This document shows positions 56,953 to 64,000 of a DNA stretch of 64,000 nucleotides, piece by piece. The stretch is from Clostridium sp. CAG:452 (GTDB lineage: Bacteria > Bacillota > Clostridia > TANB77 > CAG-508). Each line of letters starts with the position of its first letter. Positions within the stretch are counted from its first letter, which is position 1. A model generated the notes under the pieces. The model saw nothing but the letters and a program-made list of their open reading frames with translations. It ran no database searches and was not told the DNA's origin. The stretch is taken from positions 46,995 to 110,994 of the forward strand of contig FR893522.1 of the NCBI GenBank assembly GCA_000434035.1, in the 5' to 3' direction. A program made the position numbers and the translations under genes.

Positions 56953-57588
56953 GTGATTAATTTGATAGAAAATATATGCAATAAATTAACTCTCAAAATA
57001 AGAAAAGAAATGCCAGAAGTAGATGATGAAAGAGCAGAAGTAATAAACTATGGCTTACAGTTAGTAATTGGAGAAATTCCAAAAACATTTGTACTTTTAA
57101 TAATTGCATACATATGTGGAGTTTTAGAATTATCAATAATTGCATTGCTTGCAATTATGCCATATAGACTAACATCAGGAGGCGTACATTTAAAAACACA
57201 TATTGGTTGCATTATAGGAACAAGTTTATTCTACGTAGGAAGTTCACTTCTAAGTAAATACGTTGTAATAGAACCATTATATATAAAATACATACTAATA
57301 GGGATTACATGGATATTTAGCATGATAATGATAAAATTATATGCACCAGCAGATACAGAAGATGTTCCAATTTTAAGGAAAAAAGAAAGAAGTATAAAGA
57401 AAAATTTATCATATATAACAATGACATTAACACTTGTAGCTTCAATAATTGTAAAAGATACAGTGCTTTCAAATTTGTTAATATTTCTAACAATTTTTCA
57501 AACAATTTGGATTAGTAAATTTACATATAAAATAACAAATAATAAATATGGATATGAAGAATATGTAAAATTAAAAAATGTAACATAA
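56953..57588 (+). CDS. agrB: AgrB-like peptide-processing membrane protease
   Basis: Cleaves and cyclises the AgrD pre-peptide and helps export. About 211 aa with about 5-6 membrane helices. Catalytic His in SGGVHLKTHIGC (His about 77) and Cys of the same segment (GC, about residue 84), as in the Agr family. Either GTG 56953 or TTG 56962 is the start; AAGAGGTGA fits TTG 56962 better. agrD follows after 42 bases, and the sensor pair lies behind it in opposite orientation. Confidence 0.9.
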   Translation: MINLIENICNKLTLKIRKEMPEVDDERAEVINYGLQLVIGEIPKTFVLLIIAYICGVLELSIIALLAIMPYRLTSGGVHLKTHIGCIIGTSLFYVGSSLLSKYVVIEPLYIKYILIGITWIFSMIMIKLYAPADTEDVPILRKKERSIKKNLSYITMTLTLVASIIVKDTVLSNLLIFLTIFQTIWISKFTYKITNNKYGYEEYVKLKNVT

Positions 57589-57630
57589 TTGAACGACATA
57601 TAAAATAAAGAAAAAAGGGGGGGAATAAAA

Positions 57631-57750
57631 ATGGTAAAATTATTAGCAAAATTAGCAGAAAAATATGCAAAAAGAACAAATACAGCATGCTTTTTCTGGA
57701 CAGTTTTACATCAACCAAAAATGCCTGCTTCACTTGTAAAAAAAGACTAA
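57631..57750 (+). CDS. agrD: AgrD-like autoinducing peptide precursor
   Basis: A 39-aa pre-peptide. Amphipathic N-terminal membrane helix (KLLAKLAEKYAKRTNTA), one conserved Cys20 in ACFFWTVL, and the processing tail HQPKMPASLVKKD. HQPKxP is typical of clostridial AgrD. Cys20 should form the thiolactone with a residue a few positions on (perhaps CFFWT or CFFWTVL). A G-rich ribosome site is before ATG. Terminator follows. Confidence 0.88.
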   Translation: MVKLLAKLAEKYAKRTNTACFFWTVLHQPKMPASLVKKD

Positions 57751-57770
57751 TAAAATAAGAAGTAAAAAAG

Positions 57771-57800
57771 AAAGCTGTGTAAAAAACAGCTTTTTTTAAT
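57771..57800. terminator. terminator between agrD and the kinase gene
   Basis: AAAGCTGT/ACAGCTTT stem with T-tail on plus and A-tract on the other side; it may serve both convergent units. Confidence 0.7.
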
Positions 57801-59157
57801 TATAAATTTCCAATTGTTGTGTAAAAAACTCACCAGATTTAGTAGTAAACAAATTTAAATTATTATTTTTCTTTAAAATTTTACGAACTTCCCATAAGCC
57901 TAGACCATGGCTTTTTCCATCAAAATCGTTTTTTGAAGTATAGCCCTTTTCAAAAATTTTATCAGTATTAACATCTTTATTTGTGTATGTATTAGATATA
58001 ACTATTAATTGTCTATTTAGTTTAGCTTCTTTTCTAATTGTTAAATTAATCTTTTTTACATCATTACATTTATTACTTGCTTCTATTGCATTATCGAGCA
58101 AAATTCCTAAAACTCTTGTTAATTCATATGTTTTCATATTTATATCTGCTAAATTAGAAAAAACTTCAACTTCCATAGAAATCCCCATATCTTCTGCTTT
58201 GTGATATTTAGAAGTAATTAAACTATATGCTGCAGGATTTTGTACTAGTTCTGGGTTTAATATAGATAAGTTATTAGATTTTCTGCAGTCTTTCATCAAA
58301 TCATTGTAGTAGTCCTTTAAACCATCCATATTATTGGTAGCAATATAACCACCTATAGATTGAACAATGTTTCCAAAATCATGTTTAAATCCTCTAATAT
58401 TGTCATATAAAATATTTAAAGTTTTATTATATAATCTTTCTTCTTCCAAACTTGCAGTAGTTTCCTCTAGTTTAATAGTTCTTGCTAAGCTATACATAGT
58501 AAAAATAAAATAAACCAATAAAACAAAAATATTTAATACAGTTAAAGTAAGAGGAATATAATAACTATATATTGTAGCTAAATATGATTGAACTGCCAAA
58601 GCAATTATACCAATAATCATATTAAAAAGTAGTATTAATTTGTCCTTTTTATTTAAACTATCTGTTATATTGATATTTATAGAAAAACGAATAAAAAATC
58701 TATATAATAAATATGCAGTAGTATACATTAATAAAGAACAAGTAAATTTTGCAAGTGGAATTTGAACGAATGTGTTTGTCGGTATTTTAGATAAAGTTAC
58801 ACAAATATTTAATAATATTGATGAAAGAACAACAAAAATTATATAAGGTATTATTTCTGCTAAAATAGCTTTTAAAATATTGGTTTTAAAAATAACATAT
58901 ACTAAAATTGGATAAGCAATTAAATTAATAAAAGTATAATATGGAGAAGGAACAAAAAGAGAAGTTAGTGTTCCTATAACAGAAAAGGAAATTGAATAAA
59001 GCACTAATTGTTTATTAGTATGTTTTATTTTTAAAATAGTAGTAAATAATAAGCAAGTTACAAAAGCTTCTATTATTGAGAAAGGTATAGTCAATATATT
59101 GATTAAATTTTGATTTTCAGTTGTTAACGCAGTCCATATTGTTTGCAAAATTTCCAT
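57796..59157 (-). CDS. AgrC-like sensor histidine kinase
   Basis: A protein of about 453 aa. Six to seven N-terminal membrane helices form the peptide sensor (about 15-225), followed by a coiled coil and the GHKL kinase: phospho-acceptor His in RGFKHDFGNIVQSIGG, N-box LGILLDNAIEASN and G-boxes (GLGLWEVR). The start is ATG 59157, with GGAGG at good spacing; the reading from 59241 is within the response regulator gene. It overlaps the regulator's end by 41 bases. Most likely senses the peptide made by agrBD. Confidence 0.85.
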   Translation of the reverse strand: MEILQTIWTALTTENQNLINILTIPFSIIEAFVTCLLFTTILKIKHTNKQLVLYSISFSVIGTLTSLFVPSPYYTFINLIAYPILVYVIFKTNILKAILAEIIPYIIFVVLSSILLNICVTLSKIPTNTFVQIPLAKFTCSLLMYTTAYLLYRFFIRFSININITDSLNKKDKLILLFNMIIGIIALAVQSYLATIYSYYIPLTLTVLNIFVLLVYFIFTMYSLARTIKLEETTASLEEERLYNKTLNILYDNIRGFKHDFGNIVQSIGGYIATNNMDGLKDYYNDLMKDCRKSNNLSILNPELVQNPAAYSLITSKYHKAEDMGISMEVEVFSNLADINMKTYELTRVLGILLDNAIEASNKCNDVKKINLTIRKEAKLNRQLIVISNTYTNKDVNTDKIFEKGYTSKNDFDGKSHGLGLWEVRKILKKNNNLNLFTTKSGEFFTQQLEIYN

Positions 59158-59848
59158 TTTTAAAAACCTCCAAAATTTCATTTTTATATTTAGATCCAAT
59201 AAAGCAATTACTATTATTTGGGAATAAAATAGTATTGGCAATTGAATTTACATTAGTAATATTTTTAACATTTACTATAAAAGATTTATGACATCTTACA
59301 AAGTTTTCTGGCAGACAATCTTGAATTTTACTAAAAGAACTATAAGTTTCGTAAGTACGAGTATTTGTACAAAAAACAAGTTTCATGCCATCCTTTTTTA
59401 TATAGTTTATTTCATTTTGATTTATTATAGTATTATTACTTAATTTAATATATTTAGCAGGGCTTTGGCGAATATCTTCCATGAGCCTTAAAATAGTTTC
59501 TTCTAGTCTATCATCAACAATGGGCTTAGGAATATAATCAAATGTTTTATATTTATACGCCATAAGAACATATTCTAAATGTCCAGTAGTAAAAATTATA
59601 TATGCATTTTTATTAGTTTTTCTAACTATGTTTGCAATATCAAATCCAGTAATTTCTGATTTTAAATTTATATCTAAAATTAATACATCAAATTTATTTT
59701 TTTTAACAAACTCAATAACTTCATTTGCTTTAGAAGATTCTAAAATAATAGAAGCGTCTATATTGTGTCTGATAAATATAGATTCTAACATTTTGGAAAG
59801 TCTAGAAAGAACAGAAGCATTGTCATCGCATAAAACAAAATTTAACAT
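59117..59848 (-). CDS. LytTR-family response regulator (AgrA-like)
   Basis: A 243-aa regulator. Receiver domain at about 1-120 with acidic pocket (LCDDNAS), phosphoacceptor Asp in DVLILDINLKSE and K in TFDYIPKP; LytTR DNA-binding domain at about 135-240 (INYIKKDGMKLVFCT, VRCHKSFIVN). Regulators with this fold turn on agr and its targets. Its 3' end overlaps the kinase gene. A 200-bp spacer (59849-60050) before pdaA is AT-rich and shows no clear binding repeat. Confidence 0.88.
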   Translation of the reverse strand: MLNFVLCDDNASVLSRLSKMLESIFIRHNIDASIILESSKANEVIEFVKKNKFDVLILDINLKSEITGFDIANIVRKTNKNAYIIFTTGHLEYVLMAYKYKTFDYIPKPIVDDRLEETILRLMEDIRQSPAKYIKLSNNTIINQNEINYIKKDGMKLVFCTNTRTYETYSSFSKIQDCLPENFVRCHKSFIVNVKNITNVNSIANTILFPNNSNCFIGSKYKNEILEVFKNGNFANNMDCVNN

Positions 59849-60050
59849 ATATGCCTCCTATAGGTAATATAATTAACTATAAAAAACAAAAATGAAGCTA
59901 CATAAAAACAAAAAAATTACTATTTTTTTCCAAAAACAAACTAAATATAATATAGTCCAAAAAAATTTTATTGTCAATATAAAAAATAAAATCTAACAGT
60001 TACGAGTAATTATTAACAATGACCAGAACTTCAAAAAGGAGGATTTTCAT

Positions 60051-60863
60051 ATGAGATCTAATAAAATAGCATATATATTGCTAGCAACTATAGTGTGTAT
60101 ATTTACATTTAGTGTGATGATGATAAATAATAGTGCAAACCAAACAAGTATAACAACAAGCACATCAAGTTTGTCAAATAAAAAAATAGGCTGGGGAATA
60201 AAAAGAAATGATAACCATGAGCAACCAGATTTAGGAAGTAAAAATAAAGAATTATTAGAAAAATATGATGGAATAGCCATGGGAAATAAAGAAGAAAAAC
60301 TAGTATATTTAACATTTGATGAAGGGTATGAGGCAGGCTATACCCCTAAACTATTGGATATATTAAAACAAAACAATGTTAAAGCTGCATTTTTTATAAC
60401 AGCACATTATTTAAATACACAGCCAGAATTAGTGCAAAGAATGATTGATGAAGGACATATAGTTGGAAATCATACAGTAAACCATAAAAGTATGCCAGAT
60501 TTAGATGACGAAAAAATTAAAAGCGAAATCATGGAACTTCACAAATCAGTATATGAGAAATTTGGCTATGAAATGAAATATATAAGACCACCAATGGGAG
60601 AGTATAGTGAAAGAACTCTAGAAATAACAAAAAGTTTGGGCTATACAACAACAATGTGGAGTTTTGCATATGATGACTGGAACGAACAAAAACAAGGTAG
60701 AGAAGAATATGGGAAAACAAAAGTAATTTCTAATGTGCACAATGGAGCAATAATACTATTACATGCAAATTCTGTAGACAATAGTAATATATTAGACTCT
60801 TGCATAAAAGAAATAAAAAACATGGGATATGAATTCAAAAGTCTAGACGAATTTAAATTGTAA
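60051..60863 (+). CDS. PdaA-like polysaccharide deacetylase
   Basis: A 270-aa protein with a single N-terminal membrane segment or signal (about 7-24) and a NodB deacetylase domain (about 80-268). Active-site sequence: TFDEGYEAG (usual TFDDG changed to TFDEG, as in PdaA), HxxxH metal ligands in NHTVNHKSM, RPPMGEYSE, LLHANSVDN. In spore-formers PdaA removes acetyl groups from N-acetylmuramic acid to make muramic delta-lactam of the cortex. AAAGGAGG precedes ATG. The 79-bp repeat starts at the stop codon. Confidence 0.85.
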   Translation: MRSNKIAYILLATIVCIFTFSVMMINNSANQTSITTSTSSLSNKKIGWGIKRNDNHEQPDLGSKNKELLEKYDGIAMGNKEEKLVYLTFDEGYEAGYTPKLLDILKQNNVKAAFFITAHYLNTQPELVQRMIDEGHIVGNHTVNHKSMPDLDDEKIKSEIMELHKSVYEKFGYEMKYIRPPMGEYSERTLEITKSLGYTTTMWSFAYDDWNEQKQGREEYGKTKVISNVHNGAIILLHANSVDNSNILDSCIKEIKNMGYEFKSLDEFKL

Positions 60864-60940
60864 TTTGTGTGAGGGGGAATTCTAGGGACTGTCCCTTAAA
60901 ATCACCAAACCTGGGGATTTTGGCGACTGTCCTGAATTCA
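60862..60940. repeat. 79-bp dispersed repeat, copy 2
   Basis: Same sequence as 22733-22811. It begins inside the stop codon of the deacetylase gene, as copy 1 begins right behind a stop codon. Confidence 0.85.
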
Positions 60941-60971
60941 TCCGGAATTAAACAAATTAGAGGAGGAGAAC

Positions 60972-61259
60972 ATGAGAAATAAAAGACACACAAGATTTTA
61001 TAATAAAGTAAACCAGATTTTAGAAGTCCCAAGAGAAGTAATGGAAGAAGTCCCCAAATTTACAATAATTAGTTTTGATGAAATGTTAATAGAAAATTAT
61101 AAGGGAATTTTAGAATATGAAGAATTTTATATAAAGCTTAGTACAAAAATAGGACTAATAAATATAAATGGATTTAATTTAGCATTAGAACAAGTAACAG
61201 AAGATGACATATCGATAAAAGGAAAAATAGAAAGTGTATCAATCGAAAGAACAGAATAA
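60972..61259 (+). CDS. yqfC: sporulation protein YqfC-like
   Basis: A 95-aa small basic protein (MRNKRHTRFYNKVNQILEVPRE...) with a beta-rich C-terminal half, followed by yqfD. YqfC belongs to the sigma-E set of sporulation genes. GGAGGAG precedes ATG. The gene pair is a good marker for a spore-forming lineage. Confidence 0.8.
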   Translation: MRNKRHTRFYNKVNQILEVPREVMEEVPKFTIISFDEMLIENYKGILEYEEFYIKLSTKIGLININGFNLALEQVTEDDISIKGKIESVSIERTE

Positions 61260-61279
61260 ATAAGAACGGAGGATAAAAG

Positions 61280-62464
61280 GTGTTTTTAAAAATATTACTA
61301 AACTACATATTGGGATATGTAAATATAAAAGTTGAAGGATTTTTTATAGAAAGATTTATAAATATTTGTATAAGCAAGAAAATATTACTATGGAATATGA
61401 AAAGAGAAAAATCAACAATATTATATGCAAATATTGGAATACAAGACTATAAGAAATTAAAAAATATAGCTAAAAAAACTAAAACAAGAATAAGTATACA
61501 AAGCAAAAAAGGAATGCCATTCTTATTACATAGGTATAGAAAAAGAAAAATATTTGTTGGGCTATTGGCAATAATATTTATTGCTTTATTCATGATGTCA
61601 AAATTTATATGGAATATAGAAGTAAAAGGAAATACTAGAATTTCAAAAATAGAAATCTTAGAAGAATTAAGTAAAAACGGATTAAAAATTGGAACATACA
61701 AAGGAAAAATAAATGCGAATTCAGTTATAAATAAAATTAGACTAGATAGAGAAGATATAGCTTGGATAGGAATAGACATAGAAGGAACAAATGCAATAGT
61801 AGAAATAAAAGAGACAAGTAAAGCACCAGAAATAATAAATGAAAATGAGTATTGCAATATAATATCAAATAAAGAAGGTATGATTACAAAAATTAATGTT
61901 CAAAATGGTACTGCCGTAGTAAAAGAAGGAGATATAGTAAAAGAAGGAGATACCTTAGTTTTAGGATATTTAGAAGGAAAATATACAGGAATTAGATATG
62001 TACATGCAAAAGCAGATATAGAGGCAAAAATTTGGTATTCAAAAAAAGAAAAAGTTTTTTTAAAACAGCAAATACAAGTTCCCACAGGTGCTACGGAAGA
62101 AAAGTATACATTAAATATAAATAATTTTAAAATAAATTTTTATAAAACCCTTTCAAAATTTGAAAATTATGATACAATAAATGAGAATAAAAAATTAAAG
62201 CTACTTTCTAATTTTTATTTACCGATAGAAATAATAAAAAAGACGAACTACGAGTACAAATACGAAGAGAAAATATATACGGAAGAAGAACTTGCAAAGC
62301 TAACAGAAGAAAAAATAGAAAAAGACTTAGACGAAAAAGTATCACAAAAAGAAAACATAATAAACAAACAGACTAATATTTATCCAAACGAAGATTACAT
62401 AGAGGTAGAAGTCATATATGAAGTGCTTGAAAACATCGGTAGCGAAGACAAGATAATATTTTAA
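61280..62464 (+). CDS. yqfD: sporulation protein YqfD-like
   Basis: A 394-aa protein. One internal membrane segment near 92-112, then POTRA-like and biotinyl/lipoyl-hammerhead-like stretches (NVQNGTAVVKEGDIVKEGDT) of the YqfD family. GTG start behind GGAGG. Lies directly after yqfC. Confidence 0.85.
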   Translation: MFLKILLNYILGYVNIKVEGFFIERFINICISKKILLWNMKREKSTILYANIGIQDYKKLKNIAKKTKTRISIQSKKGMPFLLHRYRKRKIFVGLLAIIFIALFMMSKFIWNIEVKGNTRISKIEILEELSKNGLKIGTYKGKINANSVINKIRLDREDIAWIGIDIEGTNAIVEIKETSKAPEIINENEYCNIISNKEGMITKINVQNGTAVVKEGDIVKEGDTLVLGYLEGKYTGIRYVHAKADIEAKIWYSKKEKVFLKQQIQVPTGATEEKYTLNINNFKINFYKTLSKFENYDTINENKKLKLLSNFYLPIEIIKKTNYEYKYEEKIYTEEELAKLTEEKIEKDLDEKVSQKENIINKQTNIYPNEDYIEVEVIYEVLENIGSEDKIIF

Positions 62465-62480
62465 AGGAATGGGTGGTAAT

Positions 62481-63686
62481 ATGGAACAAAGGAGCCTAAG
62501 GGTCTTAGATACAAACAAAACATTTTTCTCAAAATTAACTAGCACAATTACAAAAATGCTTATACCAACAAAAGTAAGCATAAATGGAATGATGATTTCT
62601 ATAAAAAGAAATAATTTAATAAAGGCATATTCAAATTATGAGGTTGCCGTAAAAGAAGACGATATAGATAAAAAAGATAGTCTATTTAAAAAATATGAAG
62701 AAGCATATAGTTTATATCTAGAAGCAATAGACAAATATATAATGGATTCTGTATACAAAAAGGTTAAAAATAATACAGCATCAGAATTTGAAAAAAATGC
62801 TCTTGCAAAATACTATATGGTAGTAAGCTTAAAACAAAATCAATATATAGAATATAAATATAAAAAGCAAGAATATTTACTTAAAGTAGATTACGAGTCA
62901 GTGATAAACTTAAAAAAGCAATCTACAATAGATAAGTATAATGAGTTTTATGTTGCAAAAATGGACTCATTATATAAAGGACTTTTAAAAAATTATTCAA
63001 TACAATTAGCAGATACTGTAAGTAGTAAAGTAGAAGAAATAAACAATATATATACAAAAATATTTAAATGTTTAGAAGACTATATATCAGATATATTACC
63101 AATAAAAATGAGAATAAATAATGGTGAAGAATATAAAAATATTCTAAACGATTACGATAAATATGAAACAATGCAAGTAGGAAAACAAGACGAAAGAGAC
63201 ATTATAAGAAAACAAATGGTGCTATTAGGAATTAGTAGAGAATTATTTACACATAGTCTTCCACTAATTGCAGCAGAACAATGCTATATAAAACTATTGA
63301 AAGATACAAGAAAATTATTAGAAAAGCAAGAAAGCAAAGCTAAAAAAGAAAGGACATTTGAGCTTTTAATAGAACTAATAGAAGAATATAATATACGACT
63401 ACTATCTACAAAAGTATATTGGGACAAGCCAGAAGAAAGAGAAGAATATAAAAAGTTCTGGGCAAAATATAATGAAATTCAAAAAATAGAAAATGAAGAA
63501 GAAAAGAAAGAACAAAAAGAAATACTATTCTTAAAAAATGACTTAAAGAAACTAAACAGAAGTAAAAACAATTACAGTAAAGTAATAAAAATAATAAAAG
63601 AAAAATTAGTACAACAAGGAGCAATAAGACAAATAAAAAATACTTGTAAAACTATGGAGGGGAGCTATAAAAAGCAAGTAGCATAA
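62481..63686 (+). CDS. unknown alpha-helical protein
   Basis: A protein of about 401 aa. Almost wholly charged helices with Lys/Glu/Tyr, no signal or membrane segment visible. I do not recognise it. In many clostridia phoH lies between yqfD and ybeY; here this protein takes that place and has no ATP-binding motif of PhoH. ATG 62481 has GGGTGG about 6 bases upstream; ATG 62469 is also possible. Confidence 0.5.
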   Translation: MEQRSLRVLDTNKTFFSKLTSTITKMLIPTKVSINGMMISIKRNNLIKAYSNYEVAVKEDDIDKKDSLFKKYEEAYSLYLEAIDKYIMDSVYKKVKNNTASEFEKNALAKYYMVVSLKQNQYIEYKYKKQEYLLKVDYESVINLKKQSTIDKYNEFYVAKMDSLYKGLLKNYSIQLADTVSSKVEEINNIYTKIFKCLEDYISDILPIKMRINNGEEYKNILNDYDKYETMQVGKQDERDIIRKQMVLLGISRELFTHSLPLIAAEQCYIKLLKDTRKLLEKQESKAKKERTFELLIELIEEYNIRLLSTKVYWDKPEEREEYKKFWAKYNEIQKIENEEEKKEQKEILFLKNDLKKLNRSKNNYSKVIKIIKEKLVQQGAIRQIKNTCKTMEGSYKKQVA

Positions 63687-63700
63687 AGCTTGCTTTTTGT
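63664..63700 (+). terminator. terminator before ybeY
   Basis: AAAAAGCAAG/CTTGCTTTTT stem with T-tail just around the 62481 gene stop. Confidence 0.7.
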
Positions 63701-63711
63701 AAGATTACTAA

Positions 63712-64000
63712 ATGAAAGTTGTAGAAATAAATTTTTTGGATATAGAAGAAAATAAAGAATATGAAAACACAATAAACAAAGTAGTAGAAAAATGCTTTGA
63801 GGAAGAAAACTTGCAAAATAAAAATTTATATATAAATGTGATTTTAACAGATCCAAAAAACATAAGGGAAACTAATAAAAAATATAGAAATATCGATAAA
63901 GAAACAGATGTGCTATCATTTCCAATGTTTGAAAAAGATGAGATACCAAATATAGAAGGAAACATACCAGATGTATTAGGAGATATAGTAATATCAATAG
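63712..64000 (+). CDS. ybeY: endoribonuclease YbeY (5' part, continues past window)
   Basis: The first 96 codons of the rRNA maturation endoribonuclease. LTDPKNIRETNKKYRNIDK and ETDVLSFPMFE are highly conserved YbeY sequence, followed by LGDIVIS. The metal-binding HxxxHxxGH motif lies past the window's end. ATG 63712 is the natural start by homology, but no strong ribosome site is seen. Confidence 0.9.
   Translation, partial: MKVVEINFLDIEENKEYENTINKVVEKCFEEENLQNKNLYINVILTDPKNIRETNKKYRNIDKETDVLSFPMFEKDEIPNIEGNIPDVLGDIVISI

Noticed and set aside
59849..60050. LytTR binding repeats in the spacer upstream of the response regulator
   Set aside because: No pair of matching 9-base direct repeats at 12-base spacing could be recognised in the AT-rich sequence.

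Overview
This window comes from a low-GC, AT-rich Firmicute, most likely an anaerobic, spore-forming, probably gut-dwelling member of the Clostridia. Evidence for this is the Gram-positive gene set (BofA/YaaL, YqfC/YqfD, PdaA, CdaA, MscL), tyrosine and phenylalanine T-box leaders, a SUF iron-sulfur operon followed by mnmA, an Agr-type peptide quorum-sensing locus, NPKTG-sorted surface proteins and T-rich hairpin terminators. I saw no tRNA, rRNA, CRISPR array, insertion sequence or prophage. The genus is inference only.

The main result is a systematic +1 reading-frame change at CGG codons. Eight genes that look broken (feoB, a small AbrB-like gene, an mgtA-type ATPase, maf, cdaA, truA, a DUF2207 protein and a SAM methyltransferase) are each restored to full, family-like length by skipping exactly one C. 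At all 11 sites that C is the first base of an in-frame CGG, and the next triplet is GGA or GGT (Gly), which falls on a family-conserved glycine at nearly every site. TruA needs two such events. The DUF2207 protein needs three within 33 bases, which together restore its original stop codon. I checked every CGG I could find in the other recognisable native genes, and all were out of frame. The only in-frame CGG codons that must be read without a shift (three) lie in two unrecognised, probably imported genes (1682-2113 and 8380-9069). The picture fits a lineage in which CGG has no arginine decoder and the ribosome moves +1 onto GGN, or in which a tRNA reads CGGN as one glycine.

Layout. 1-9100: accessory region with an Ogt repair enzyme, an unknown coiled-coil protein, a tandem-HTH regulator divergent from two NPKTG surface proteins, membrane-anchored proteins and an unknown foreign-looking gene. 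9197-15522: mscL, an HD hydrolase, a membrane protein, feoA-feoB-FeoB-associated protein and tex. 15598-25504: AbrB-like and XRE regulators, a magnesium-type P-ATPase, membrane proteins, an ArsR regulator with a zinc/cadmium P-ATPase, an Rpn-family protein, an acyltransferase-like protein and a ParE-type toxin-antitoxin pair. 25652-31348: heterodimeric ABC exporter, then T-box and tyrS. 31466-37872: Rrf2 regulator, sufCBDSU and mnmA. 37937-45397: lipoprotein, rpiB, maf, T-box-pheST, cdaA, truA. 45425-51406: engB, serS, small membrane proteins, rpsT, a dGTPase-like protein, yaaL-bofA. 51438-56812: DUF2207 protein, hpt, uvrC, methyltransferase. 56953-59848: agrB-agrD facing a sensor kinase and LytTR regulator. 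60051-64000: pdaA, yqfC, yqfD, an unknown gene and the start of ybeY.

Intergenic spaces carry several GC-rich hairpin repeats, including a 79-bp exact duplicate at 22733 and 60862, and many are placed directly after stop codons where they can act as terminators.
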